From: Campylobacter concisus
Lineage (GTDB): Bacteria; Campylobacterota; Campylobacteria; Campylobacterales; Campylobacteraceae
Direction: 5' to 3'
DNA length: 64,000 bases
NCBI RefSeq assembly: GCF_003048775.2
Contig: NZ_CP049272.1
Location: 1,736,001 to 1,800,000, forward strand
The notes beneath the pieces are model-generated. The model ran no database searches. It worked only from the letters and a program-made list of their open reading frames with translations, and was not told the DNA's origin. Below are positions 8,907 to 17,922 of this stretch, piece after piece (positions within the stretch are counted from its first letter, which is position 1; each line of letters opens with the position of its first letter). The translations under genes were made by a program, and so were the position numbers.

Positions 8907-9150
8907 AATAATTCCTTAATAATAAAATTTGTTGTTTTGTATTATAGCCATAAAAAATTAATAAATAAAAATCTTTTAAATTTAGCCGCAAAATATAGGC
9001 TAAATTTAAGCAAACCTAAACTTACATTTTTTTTGGCGGGCTTTTTAAACTTATAGAAAAGAAAAAAATTTGGAGCAAAAATATCCCATACATTTGGTTA
9101 AATGGATTCAAAAAAATTTATTAAATGTAAAAAAATAAAAATAAATTTTA

Positions 9151-9270
9151 TGTGTAAAAAGTAACAAATATAATTTAAAAGTTTAGTTATTGAAAAAAAT
9201 TATAAAAAAATTTTTTTTGAAAAATATAAATTAGCTTTTTAAAAAGCACATTTGTTACTAAAAATACACA
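9151..9270. repeat. Spaced inverted repeat upstream of dctP
   Basis: The left arm at 9151-9169 (TGTGTAAAAAGTAACAAAT) mirrors the right arm at 9250-9270. The innermost 10 bp (AGTAACAAAT/ATTTGTTACT) and outermost 6 bp (TGTGTA/TACACA) pair exactly, and the spacer between arms is 80 bp. A pair of operator sites for a looping or dimeric regulator is a plausible reading; no regulator gene is adjacent. Confidence 0.5.
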
Positions 9271-9338
9271 TATAAAAAAATAAATAGCTGTGAATTTACG
9301 AAACAAAAATTTCTAAATTTTTTTATTTTTTTGAAATT

Positions 9339-9344
9339 TATAAT
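9339..9344 (+). promoter_or_regulatory. -10 box TATAAT of the dctPQM operon
   Basis: TATAAT sits 33 bp before the dctP ATG, downstream of T-rich DNA, with an AAAGGA ribosome site at 9365-9370. Confidence 0.6.
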
Positions 9345-9376
9345 GCGTTTAACAAAACCATTACAAAGGATAAAAG

Positions 9377-10369
9377 ATGAAATTCTTACAAGCTTTACTT
9401 TTCACTTGTGCCATCAGTGGCTTAGCATTTGGTGCAGACAAGGTCTATACGATCAAATTTGCTCACGTTGTCGCAGCTTCTACACCAAAAGGCAAAGCGG
9501 CTGACTTTTTTGCTAAACGTGCTGAGGAGCTAAGTGGCGGTAAACTAAAAGTTCAAGTCTTCCCATCAGCTCAGCTACTTGATGATGATAGAGTTTTTGG
9601 TGCGTTAAAGCTTGGCAATGTTCAAATGGCAGCTCCAAGTTTTTCAAAATTTACGCCTATTGTGCCGCAGTTTCAGCTATTTGACCTGCCTTTCATCTTT
9701 AAAGATGCAGAGCACCTTCATAAGGTCCAAGACGGCGAGGTCGGCGAGGAGCTAAAAGCCCTTGTTACAAAAAAGGGCTTTGTGGCGCTTGATTATTGGG
9801 ATGCTGGATTTAAGCATTTTAGCTCAAGCAAAAAGCCAGTTCTTGTGCCAGAAGATGCAAAAGGACAAAAATTTAGAATCCAAAGCTCAAAGGTACTTGA
9901 AGAACAAATTAAAGTAGTTGGTGGCAACCCGCAAGTACTTCCATTTTCAGAAGTTTACTCTGCACTTCAACAAGGCGTAGTTGATGCGACAGAAAACCCA
10001 CTTTCAAATTTCTATAACTCAAAATTTCACGAAGTTCAAAGCTCGCTCACACTTTCAAGTCACGGATATTTGGGCTATTTAGTCGTTATGAGCGATAAAT
10101 TTTGGAGCAAGCTACCAGATGATCTAAAAGCAAATGTAAAACAAGCTCTAAGCGAAGCAACAGCTTTTGAGAGAGAAGAGACAGCAAAAGAGGACGCTCA
10201 CGTCATAGCTGAGCTTGAAAAATATATAGCAGACACCAAAAAGCTAGAAATTTTCAAGATCGATGATGCACAAAAGGCTGAGTGGCAAAAGGTTATGCAA
10301 TCAATCTATCCTAAATTTTATGATGTTATCGGTAAAGACCTCATAGAAAAGACTCTTGGAACAAAATAA
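9377..10369 (+). CDS. dctP: TRAP transporter solute-binding protein, DctP family
   Basis: 330 residues with a Sec signal peptide (about 1-19, cleavage after A-F-G-A). This is the periplasmic substrate receptor of a tripartite ATP-independent transporter. The DctP-fold signatures are G-K-L-K-V-Q-V-F-P-S-A-Q-L and V-F-G-A-L-K-L-G-N-V-Q-M. The carboxylate-binding Arg is in K-F-R-I-Q-S-S and the N-P-L-S-N stretch is also present. Such systems bring in C4-dicarboxylates, but substrate cannot be fixed from sequence. The stop overlaps the dctQ start by one base. Confidence 0.95.
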   Translation: MKFLQALLFTCAISGLAFGADKVYTIKFAHVVAASTPKGKAADFFAKRAEELSGGKLKVQVFPSAQLLDDDRVFGALKLGNVQMAAPSFSKFTPIVPQFQLFDLPFIFKDAEHLHKVQDGEVGEELKALVTKKGFVALDYWDAGFKHFSSSKKPVLVPEDAKGQKFRIQSSKVLEEQIKVVGGNPQVLPFSEVYSALQQGVVDATENPLSNFYNSKFHEVQSSLTLSSHGYLGYLVVMSDKFWSKLPDDLKANVKQALSEATAFEREETAKEDAHVIAELEKYIADTKKLEIFKIDDAQKAEWQKVMQSIYPKFYDVIGKDLIEKTLGTK

Positions 10370-10911
10370 TGAAGAGCTTTTTTAATGTCCTTGATATAGC
10401 GATAGCCTCACTAAATAAAACTATCGCAGTAGTTGGGCTCGCAAGTGGAACATTGCTAGCCTTTGCAAATGTTATGGCTAGATATTTTTTCGATAAAAGC
10501 TGGTCTTGGGCGAGCGAGCTATCAAACTATCTTTTTATCTGGTCGGCGTTTTTTGCCGCGGCATACGGCTTTAATAAGGGCATTCACGTCAGTGTAACTA
10601 TTTTGGTGGAAAAATTTCCACCAGCCCTTGCAAAAGCGTGTTTAATCTTCTCTCATGTACTAACTACTGTGTTTTTGTTATTTATCGCTGTTTATTCGAT
10701 TGATTATCTACAAATTCTTCACGAGATCGAGCAGATGATAATAGACCTTGGCATACCACAATGGGTACCTATGCTAGTGCTTCCTATAGCCTTTGTCACA
10801 GCTAGTTACCGCTCGACTGAAAAAGCCATAAAAGTAGCTCTAACGCCTGCTGAAAACGTTGTGAGTAACGAGGCACATGAGCTAGCTCATGGTAGCGTAG
10901 TCAAAGATTAA
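10369..10911 (+). CDS. dctQ: TRAP transporter small permease, DctQ family
   Basis: 180 residues with four predicted membrane helices (about 15-40, 50-72, 90-112, 130-150). The conserved W-S-W-A-S-E-L-S-N-Y-L-F-I-W motif of the small TRAP subunit is present. It forms the membrane complex with DctM. Translation is coupled to dctP through a TAATG overlap, and dctM follows after 11 bp. Confidence 0.93.
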   Translation: MKSFFNVLDIAIASLNKTIAVVGLASGTLLAFANVMARYFFDKSWSWASELSNYLFIWSAFFAAAYGFNKGIHVSVTILVEKFPPALAKACLIFSHVLTTVFLLFIAVYSIDYLQILHEIEQMIIDLGIPQWVPMLVLPIAFVTASYRSTEKAIKVALTPAENVVSNEAHELAHGSVVKD

Positions 10912-10922
10912 GGAGAAAAAAG

Positions 10923-12206
10923 ATGACAATAGCATTTTTATTTATCCTACTTTTTGCGCTAATGCTAATAGGTGTGCCAGTTGCGGTTTCACTGGGAACT
11001 AGCACCGTTTTAACAATGATATTTTTTACAGATATAGACATCGCTACGATCCCACAGCTTATATTTGATGGTATCAATAAATTTTCGCTAATGGCGATAC
11101 CGATGTTTATCTTGGCTGGAAATTTACTAAGTAAAGGCGGCTCAGCAAGACGTATCATCGACTTTGCAAAGTCTATGGTCGGACACTTGCCAGGTGGCTT
11201 GCCTATGAGTGCGATATTTGCCTGCATCATCTTTGCAGCAGTATCTGGAAGCTCACCTGCGACGGTTGTAGCTATTGGCTCGATTATGTTTGCAGCGATA
11301 AAAGAGGCTGGCTATCCAAAAGAGTACGCAGTGGGCGGCATAACAACGGCTGGCTCACTTGGAATTTTGATCCCACCTTCAGTTGTCATGATAGTTTATG
11401 GAGTAACTGCTGAGGTAAGTATTGGTAAGCTTTTTATGGCAGGCGTTGTGCCTGGTCTTATGCTTGGAGCTTTTATGCTCGTTCAAACCTATGTTGGCGC
11501 AAAAAAACTTGGATTTAAAGCGACCAAGGCTGAGCCATTTAAAGTAAGAGTACAGAAATTTGCCAAAGCATTTTGGGCGCTTTTAATCGTTGTCGTGGTC
11601 ATCGGCGGAATTTATGGAGGAATTTTTACTCCAACTGAAGCTGCTGCGGCAAGTGCGGTCTATGCACTCTTTATCTCACTTTTTATCTACAGAGATATAA
11701 AGATAAAAGATCTTTGGGATATCTGCCTAGACTCAGCTCTTACAACAGCTATGATATTTTTCATCATCGCAAATGCCGTTGTTTTTGCATATTTGCTAAC
11801 TAGCGAGCAGATCCCTCAAGCTATCGCTTCGATGATACTTGACGCAAATATTGGTATGATAGGATTTTTGATATTTGTAAATATCCTGCTCTTTATCATG
11901 GGTCAGTTCATGGAGCCTTCAAGCGTCATCATGATCATGGTGCCACTATTGCTTCCGATTTCAACGCAACTTGGCATAGATCCGATACATTTTGGCATTA
12001 TCTTAGTTGTAAATATGGAGATAGGTATGGTGACTCCGCCTGTTGGACTAAATTTATTTGTCGCAAGCGGTCTTACAAATATGAACTTAAAAGAGGTCAT
12101 CATGGCATGCTTGCCGTGGACACTTACTTTATTCTTTGGCCTTATCTTGGTTACTTATATACCACAAATTTCTCTTTGGTTGCCAAACATAATGTATGGA
12201 CATTAA
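10923..12206 (+). CDS. dctM: TRAP transporter large permease, DctM family
   Basis: 427 residues with about 12 membrane segments. This is the ion-coupled transport channel of the TRAP system. Family motifs include A-I-P-M-F-I-L-A-G-N-L, S-G-S-S-P-A-T-V-V-A-I-G-S, I-P-P-S-V-V-M-I-V-Y-G and T-P-P-V-G-L-N-L-F. It is the last gene of dctPQM; a strong hairpin follows directly. Confidence 0.95.
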   Translation: MTIAFLFILLFALMLIGVPVAVSLGTSTVLTMIFFTDIDIATIPQLIFDGINKFSLMAIPMFILAGNLLSKGGSARRIIDFAKSMVGHLPGGLPMSAIFACIIFAAVSGSSPATVVAIGSIMFAAIKEAGYPKEYAVGGITTAGSLGILIPPSVVMIVYGVTAEVSIGKLFMAGVVPGLMLGAFMLVQTYVGAKKLGFKATKAEPFKVRVQKFAKAFWALLIVVVVIGGIYGGIFTPTEAAAASAVYALFISLFIYRDIKIKDLWDICLDSALTTAMIFFIIANAVVFAYLLTSEQIPQAIASMILDANIGMIGFLIFVNILLFIMGQFMEPSSVIMIMVPLLLPISTQLGIDPIHFGIILVVNMEIGMVTPPVGLNLFVASGLTNMNLKEVIMACLPWTLTLFFGLILVTYIPQISLWLPNIMYGH

Positions 12207-12240
12207 AATTTAGAGGCTCTTGCCTCTAAATTTATACTTT
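12206..12240. terminator. Bidirectional terminator between dctM and the diguanylate cyclase
   Basis: A perfect 12-bp stem (12206-12217 with 12222-12233, arm AAATTTAGAGGC) with a TCTT loop and T-rich sequence on both sides. It lies between the convergent genes and overlaps the cyclase stop codon at 12232. Confidence 0.75.
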
Positions 12241-13284
12241 TGGGTCGTAATCCGCGCTCATAACGATATTTTTACCATTTCGCTTACCAGCATAAAGTAG
12301 ATTATCAGCTTGTTTTATCATCTTTTCTAAGCTAAATTCTCCCGTACCATCATGAGCAACTACTCCAAAAGTCATTGTTGCGTTGATCTTTATGTTTTCA
12401 AACTCAACTATATTTTTACTCAAAGTCTCTCTCACACGCTCTACGATACTTACAGCTGCATCTTTTTTTACGCCCAAGACAACTGCTAAAAATTCTTCTC
12501 CGCCAAACCTAGCTACTCTATCTTTATCTCTAAATGTATTTTTAAATATGCCTGATAAGCTTCTTAAAACAGCATCTCCTGCGCCGTGTCCATAGGTATC
12601 ATTTATCTTTTTAAAGTTATCGATATCACACATAACGATAGCAAAGTCCCTATTTTTATAAAGATCGTTTTGACTTAAAATTTTCTGCATTGAAGTACGA
12701 TTTAAAAGTCCTGTTAATGGATCGTGATTTAAGATATTTTCAGCCATCTCTTTTTCCTCTAAGATGCTTAAAAATATAAATAAATTTGAGCTCTCCAAAA
12801 GATACGAAACAACAACCGAAAATACGCAAACCATACTTAAGTTAAAAACAAAAAGTAGATCTTTAAAGCCATCAAAATCTTTTACAAGCTGGCCATCTAA
12901 ATATACATAGCAGGCTATGGATAAAATTATTTGCACCGCAACTATTATGTAGTTAAAAAATTTATAGGTAAATGAAGTAAAAAATAGTATTAGCGACGAT
13001 GCTAAAAACAACAACCCAAATCCATATCCCCATCCAAGTGTTAGCATACAAACTAATGCATGAAATAAAATTTCAAGCTGGACTATTACCATTGTTATCT
13101 TGTTATTTTCAGGGCTATCGTAAATAAGCCTTAAAAGGAAAAGATAGGTTGCCACCGAAAATACATTCATAACTGCTAGAATTTCTTCTTTCATAAATAA
13201 AAAAATAAAAAAATAACAGACGTGAGTTAATAATATTGAAAATATGATAATTTTTTGAGCCGTATAGAGTGAAATTCTACGCAT
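12232..13284 (-). CDS. Membrane diguanylate cyclase (GGDEF)
   Basis: 350 residues: six predicted membrane helices (about 10-165) and then a GGDEF domain (about 185-345). The signature is G-G-E-E-F, an active form, preceded five residues earlier by R-D-K-D, a product-inhibition I-site of the RxxD type. It makes cyclic di-GMP from GTP; the membrane part is an unassigned sensor. It overlaps the upstream paralogue by 8 bp, so the two are co-translated. Confidence 0.9.
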   Translation of the reverse strand: MRRISLYTAQKIIIFSILLTHVCYFFIFLFMKEEILAVMNVFSVATYLFLLRLIYDSPENNKITMVIVQLEILFHALVCMLTLGWGYGFGLLFLASSLILFFTSFTYKFFNYIIVAVQIILSIACYVYLDGQLVKDFDGFKDLLFVFNLSMVCVFSVVVSYLLESSNLFIFLSILEEKEMAENILNHDPLTGLLNRTSMQKILSQNDLYKNRDFAIVMCDIDNFKKINDTYGHGAGDAVLRSLSGIFKNTFRDKDRVARFGGEEFLAVVLGVKKDAAVSIVERVRETLSKNIVEFENIKINATMTFGVVAHDGTGEFSLEKMIKQADNLLYAGKRNGKNIVMSADYDPKV

Positions 13285-14356
13285 CCGAGCCCTTTTTTAA
13301 AATTTCTAATTCGATGCGGTCTTTGCCATTTTGCTTGCCTTCGTAAAGCAGCTTATCTACTAAAGTTATGGCTTGCTCAAAATCCACCTCAATACCATTT
13401 GCACATATTAGCATGCCAAAGGTCATAGTAACTGGAGTTTTATCTGGAAGTTTTGCATTGTTTATCTGTTTTTTAAGCCTTTTGCTTACTTCGTGGATAA
13501 ATTCTATCTTTGTATCGGGCAAGATTATCAAAAATTCTTCTCCGCCCCAGCGGCAAACATAGTCTTTGCCTCTAAATGATTTCTTTAAAGCACTGGCTAC
13601 ATCTTTTAAGACCTCATCACCGCAGTCATGCCCGTATGTATCGTTTATTTTTTTAAAATTATCAATATCGCCTAACATTATGACTAAATTTGTGTTACCA
13701 CTTCTTTCCTTGTTGGCAATTAGTTCAAATCTTAAAGTTTTTTCTATTGTTCTTCTATTTAAAAGACCAGTTAAAAAATCATGTTTTGAGTCCTTTTCAA
13801 GCTCTTCCGTCTCTTTTCTTATTTGCTGATATCCACTAGAAGTGATAATATCTGCAAACATTGAAAGTCTTAAAACAATAAAAAAAGCAAAAACAATACT
13901 GCACACGACTATCGCCCCTCGTATAGCTGATGGGATCAGCGGCGCCTCATCTTTATGAATAAAATAAAGAAGTATAAGCAAGATTAATTCTAAAAATGCC
14001 ATTATATAAGTAAGACTCTTTGAATCAAACGCTAGGAAGTAGTTTATAAAAATTACACCAACAAGTATTATCCAAATTCCAGTATTCCAACCCATAGTAG
14101 TAACAATAATAGTAACAAGTAATATGATATTTAGGTGAAATGCAAGAGATATTAATACTCTATATTTTATGTCAAATTTTATTCTAAGCAATATCCCAGC
14201 TGCTATAAATAATAAGCACATAAAAAGTAGTGGTGTAGCTATGATCATAAAAAGCAACAAAGATAGTGCATTTGCAACCATCATAACATCTAATATCGTT
14301 TTATAGATATCATCGATCGCTTTATAACTACTTTGATCTACAAAATCGTGTGTCAA
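13277..14356 (-). CDS. Membrane diguanylate cyclase (GGDEF), paralogue
   Basis: 359 residues with the same architecture as its downstream neighbour: hydrophobic helices to about residue 180, then a GGDEF domain with G-G-E-E-F and an I-site R-G-K-D five residues before it. The phrases F-L-T-G-L-L-N-R and D-I-D-N-F-K-K-I-N-D-T-Y-G-H are nearly shared by both, which points to tandem duplication. The sensory halves have diverged more than the catalytic halves. It starts 46 bp after the acidic micro-protein gene on the same strand. Confidence 0.9.
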   Translation of the reverse strand: MTHDFVDQSSYKAIDDIYKTILDVMMVANALSLLLFMIIATPLLFMCLLFIAAGILLRIKFDIKYRVLISLAFHLNIILLVTIIVTTMGWNTGIWIILVGVIFINYFLAFDSKSLTYIMAFLELILLILLYFIHKDEAPLIPSAIRGAIVVCSIVFAFFIVLRLSMFADIITSSGYQQIRKETEELEKDSKHDFLTGLLNRRTIEKTLRFELIANKERSGNTNLVIMLGDIDNFKKINDTYGHDCGDEVLKDVASALKKSFRGKDYVCRWGGEEFLIILPDTKIEFIHEVSKRLKKQINNAKLPDKTPVTMTFGMLICANGIEVDFEQAITLVDKLLYEGKQNGKDRIELEILKKGSDA

Positions 14357-14402
14357 ACAAAACTCCCTATAAATTTATTCCATTAAATTTCATTAAGTAT
14401 TT

Positions 14403-14561
14403 CTAATAAGAGTCGTAACTATCCTCGTCCTCGTCACTATCTTCGTAGTTGTAGTCATTTTCATCGTAATTATAGTCGTAACTATCGCTACTATCGTCCT
14501 CATCGTCATTAAATTCAGAGTAGTCTTCTTCTACTTCTTCATAATCAAATTCATCACTCAT
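14403..14561 (-). CDS. Small extremely acidic, Tyr-rich protein
   Basis: 52 residues starting M-S-D-E-F-D-Y-E-E. This start is chosen because AAGGAG lies 6 bp before the ATG at 14561, just past the mscS stop. About half the residues are Asp or Glu and nine are Tyr. There is no Lys or Arg and no hydrophobic core. No family was recognised. A disordered, metal-binding or nucleic-acid-mimicking role is possible, but nothing in sequence decides this. Its place between mscS and two diguanylate cyclases suggests co-expression. Confidence 0.7.
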   Translation of the reverse strand: MSDEFDYEEVEEDYSEFNDDEDDSSDSYDYNYDENDYNYEDSDEDEDSYDSY

Positions 14562-14571
14562 TGTTTTCTCC

Positions 14572-16422
14572 TTAAATTTTATCTTTGACACTTTCAATAT
14601 ACAAGCTTTGGCTTGGGAATGCGAAATTTAGACCATTTTGCTTTAAAATATCCATAATCTTTAGCATTACATCTTGTTTGACATCTAAAAATTCTCCCCA
14701 AACGATAGTCTTTGCAAAACAATAAACTAAGATATTTATCGAGCTATCTGCAAAATCATCAACCACGACAAATAAATTTGATTTATACCCAGCATAATCA
14801 TCAACCGAAACTATACTTTGTCTATATTTTAGCCCCTTTTTCTTTGCTGTTATATCCTCACTTTTGGCAATATCTGGATGATTTATCAACATAGTTTTTA
14901 TGTCATCTACACATTTTTTAATCTCGTCAGTTGTTGCTCCATATTCAATGCCTATTAGCATTCTGATACGTCTACCGACTTTTCTTCTACTCCAGTTTCT
15001 AACAGGATCACTTGCTAGTTTTGAGTTTGGCACAAAGATTAAAGCATTATCAAAACTTCTGATAGTCGTCTTTCTAAAGCCAACCTCAACGACAGTACCC
15101 TCTATATCGCCACAAACTATCCAGTCTCCTTGCGAAAATGAGTTATCAAAGAGCATCATGACAGAAGCAAAGAAGTTTGCGATAATGTCCTTTGCAGCAA
15201 ATGCAACAGCAAGACCACCGATACCAAGTGAAGCTATGAGCGCTGATATATCAAAGCCAAGCTTTTGAAGAATTAGTAAAAGTGCGATTATTAATACAAT
15301 TACGTAGACTACTTTTAAAACTAAATTTACAACCTCTTTTCGTCTGCTCTTTTGAGCAATTTTATCGATTATTACTATGCCATAACCATTTAGGATAGTT
15401 AAAACAAGCCATGAAAATGCAACTATATAGACGATCGAGAAGATATTTGCTAGAGTTAGTGGCACTGGTACTGGATAAAAGGCAACACCGATACAAATAT
15501 TTAGTGCATAAATGATAAGAAGCGCAGAGATAGGCTTTTTAACGATATCTACTATCTGATCCTTTGCCTCCTTTACACCTTCGCCCGATGCAATGAGTGA
15601 CATAAGCCAATATGTAAGCTTGGCGAGAATTCTTGTAAGTGAGACAAAAAATAAAAATACTACGATTATAACTACGATCTTGCCAACGTTAAATTTTGCC
15701 GAATTTATAGAAGTTAGCTTATTTATATATTCGACCGTATCGACTAAATTTAACTCTGATAAGATCATGCTTGAGCTTAGAAGATCGGCATTGTTTTTAA
15801 GATAGATTAAGATTTCCTCATCAGTTTCTTTTTTTAGATCAAGCTCGGCAAATGCGTTATCGTAAGAGCTTGAAGTCTCATTTAGCGAATCTTTTAGCTC
15901 TTTTATGCTGACGTAAGAATTTGTTTGTAAATTTAAAAGTCCGTTATCTATAACCTCTTTTATAGAGTTTGCTTTAGCACCTTTTTTAAATATCTCTTCA
16001 AGATTAATTAAAGCCGATAAATAAGCATAATCTATCTTCATTTTCTCAAGCTCAATAGCACTTTGAACGTAAGCATCTTTGTTTGATTGCTTCTCTAATC
16101 TAGCTACTTTTTTTTCTAAATTATTTTTTTGCAAAATAAATTTATCAATATCGTTTTGAGTTACTTCAATCTGCATAACATATAGTGGAATTTTTTCCAA
16201 AAGGTCATTTTTTTTCTTTTGAAGTCCAGCCAAATTTGAATTATCAGCTTTTGTTGAGTTCGTATCTTTTTGCTGTGCTTTTATGATTTGGATTTGATTG
16301 TTTAAAGTCAAAATTTGATTTGTTAGGCTTAGTATATTTTCTTCTTGAGTTTTATTATTTTCAGCACCAAAAAGCATTATAAATGAGAGCAAAATGACAG
16401 TTAAAATTTTACGCATTTTCAC
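14572..16422 (-). CDS. Mechanosensitive ion channel, MscS family, with long N-terminal coiled-coil region
   Basis: 616 residues: a signal peptide (1-20), a coiled-coil, Gln/Lys/Asn-rich periplasmic region (about 25-240), several membrane helices, and then the MscS core. The pore-lining TM3 stretch G-I-G-G-L-A-V-A-F-A-A-K-D-I-I-A-N-F-F-A is followed by the beta domain (F-S-Q-G-D-W-I, V-P-N-S-K-L). It releases solutes on hypo-osmotic shock. The start overlaps the carbonic anhydrase gene by 14 bp. The long N-terminus places it with the larger MscK/YbdG-like variants rather than minimal MscS. Confidence 0.92.
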   Translation of the reverse strand: MKMRKILTVILLSFIMLFGAENNKTQEENILSLTNQILTLNNQIQIIKAQQKDTNSTKADNSNLAGLQKKKNDLLEKIPLYVMQIEVTQNDIDKFILQKNNLEKKVARLEKQSNKDAYVQSAIELEKMKIDYAYLSALINLEEIFKKGAKANSIKEVIDNGLLNLQTNSYVSIKELKDSLNETSSSYDNAFAELDLKKETDEEILIYLKNNADLLSSSMILSELNLVDTVEYINKLTSINSAKFNVGKIVVIIVVFLFFVSLTRILAKLTYWLMSLIASGEGVKEAKDQIVDIVKKPISALLIIYALNICIGVAFYPVPVPLTLANIFSIVYIVAFSWLVLTILNGYGIVIIDKIAQKSRRKEVVNLVLKVVYVIVLIIALLLILQKLGFDISALIASLGIGGLAVAFAAKDIIANFFASVMMLFDNSFSQGDWIVCGDIEGTVVEVGFRKTTIRSFDNALIFVPNSKLASDPVRNWSRRKVGRRIRMLIGIEYGATTDEIKKCVDDIKTMLINHPDIAKSEDITAKKKGLKYRQSIVSVDDYAGYKSNLFVVVDDFADSSINILVYCFAKTIVWGEFLDVKQDVMLKIMDILKQNGLNFAFPSQSLYIESVKDKI

Positions 16423-17053
16423 CCCTTTTATCTGCTAAAAGTTTGAATGTGCCCTCTTTTAAATCGTAGCTAAAAATTTCACCGGTTTCTATAATGTAGT
16501 GCCAGCCATAAATTTGAAGATTTCCTCTTTCATACTCCTCTTTTACATTTGGATAAGTCATTATATTTTCGATCGAATTTATCACATTTAATCTCTCAGT
16601 TAGCCACGCCATCTTTGCTGGATCGTCGCTTGTAAATTTAAGCACTTCTCTCTTAATTGGTTCTATTAGCTTTATCCAATTTCTAACATTTGGTGTAGTT
16701 TTGAGCTTTTTTTCATCCATATAAAGCGCTGCACATCCACCACAGTCAGAGTGCCCGCAAATAATAATATTTTTGATATTTAAAAGCTCTAATGCATATT
16801 CGATAGCAGAAGTCGTTGCCAAAAATTCCTCGCTCACTCTATAAGGTGGCACGATGTTTGCGATATTTCGCACCATAAAAAGCTCGCCTGGGAGGCAGTT
16901 TGTTATCAAATTCGGTACTACTCTTGAATCAACACAGGATATAAAAAGGGTATGTGGGTCTTGTCTATTTTGTAGACTTTTAAAAAGCTCTTCATGCTCT
17001 AAAAAGCCATCTTCCATAAATTTTACCGCACCTTCAAGTAGCGAGTCATCCAT
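16409..17053 (-). CDS. Beta-class carbonic anhydrase
   Basis: 214 residues. It interconverts CO2 and bicarbonate, important for capnophilic campylobacters. Zinc ligands are visible: Cys40 and Asp42 in C-V-D-S-R, and His and Cys in C-G-H-S-D-C-G-G-C. It is first in a minus-strand run with mscS (14-bp overlap). By recollection, the same pairing of a carbonic anhydrase (cynT/canB) with an MscS gene occurs in C. jejuni. Confidence 0.95.
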   Translation of the reverse strand: MDDSLLEGAVKFMEDGFLEHEELFKSLQNRQDPHTLFISCVDSRVVPNLITNCLPGELFMVRNIANIVPPYRVSEEFLATTSAIEYALELLNIKNIIICGHSDCGGCAALYMDEKKLKTTPNVRNWIKLIEPIKREVLKFTSDDPAKMAWLTERLNVINSIENIMTYPNVKEEYERGNLQIYGWHYIIETGEIFSYDLKEGTFKLLADKRGENA

Positions 17054-17144
17054 AGAAATTTATCTCCATTTTTTATATTTTTACGCGATTATAGCAACTT
17101 TTATTTAATCTAAAAAATACTTTAATATATAAATTTTTAACTAA

Positions 17145-17150
17145 TATAAT
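17145..17150 (+). promoter_or_regulatory. -10 box TATAAT upstream of the BI-1 gene
   Basis: TATAAT at the 3' end of a run of A/T in the gap between the divergent carbonic anhydrase and BI-1 genes; AAGGAGA follows at 17213-17219. Confidence 0.45.
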
Positions 17151-17223
17151 TTGTTAAAATTCTTTTTATTCATTGTTTAATTATTTTAGGCTAAACTCAT
17201 TCAAAAATTCATAAGGAGATAAA

Positions 17224-17922
17224 ATGAGTCTGTATGATAGGAACTACGCAAAACAAAATCAAGAAGAACTTGCGTACTCTCAAAGCTCACTAAGCACTTT
17301 TATAAAACAAACTTATCAACTTTTTGCAGCATCACTACTTTCAGCAACAGCTGGCGCTTATGTAGGTATTAGCATCGCTGGCGTTTTTGCGGCAAATAGA
17401 TTTTTGTTTTGGGGGCTTGTTATAGTCGAATTTGCACTACTTTTTGGCTTAATGGCAGCTAAACGTAAAGAGGGATTAAATTTAATACTTCTATTTGCAT
17501 TTACTTTTATAAGTGGCCTTACGCTAACTCCGCTACTTTCAGCAATCCTTACCATGCCAAGTGGAGCTGGTATCGTAGCTCAAGCATTTGGACTAACAAC
17601 AGTTGCTTTTGGTGCGTTAAGCGTCTTTGCGATGAATACAAAACGTGACTTTACAACAATGGGTAAAATGTTATTCATAACCTTAATTGTTATCATTGCA
17701 GCAGCTATTATCAATATCTTTGTTAAAAGTACAATGTTTCAACTTGTAATCGCAAGTATTTCATCGATCTTATTTAGCGCATATATACTTTTTGATACGC
17801 AAAATATTATCCGTGGAAACTATGAAACACCAGTTGAAGGCGCAGTTGCTTTGTATCTTGATTTTGTAAATCTATTTACATCATTACTACAAATTTTAGG
17901 AATTTTTAATAGAAACGACTAA
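17224..17922 (+). CDS. Bax inhibitor-1/YccA family membrane protein
   Basis: 232 residues with seven predicted membrane helices from about residue 28 on. The family fingerprint is visible: G-L-T-L-T-P-L near the third helix, an acidic F-D-T-Q in the penultimate segment, and a final A-L-Y-L-D-F-V-N-L-F. Members are pH-linked calcium leak channels or FtsH-associated proteins in other organisms; the role here is not determined. The ribosome site is AAGGAGA. Its 3' end overlaps the ThiD2-like frame if that frame starts at 17909. Confidence 0.9.
   Translation: MSLYDRNYAKQNQEELAYSQSSLSTFIKQTYQLFAASLLSATAGAYVGISIAGVFAANRFLFWGLVIVEFALLFGLMAAKRKEGLNLILLFAFTFISGLTLTPLLSAILTMPSGAGIVAQAFGLTTVAFGALSVFAMNTKRDFTTMGKMLFITLIVIIAAAIINIFVKSTMFQLVIASISSILFSAYILFDTQNIIRGNYETPVEGAVALYLDFVNLFTSLLQILGIFNRND

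Larger units (their letters stand above)
8907..9376. other. Long, extremely AT-rich upstream region of the TRAP operon
   Basis: About 470 bp between the divergent sodB and dctP. It carries many A and T tracts (T8 runs near 9026 and 9208), no supported gene, an inverted repeat (9151-9270) and a -10 box (9339). The base composition suggests curved, regulatory DNA. Confidence 0.6.

Noticed and set aside
9018-9215. T8 runs upstream of the TRAP operon as slippage switches
   Set aside because: A/T runs of this length are common in the surrounding AT-rich DNA; no link to promoter spacing can be shown.
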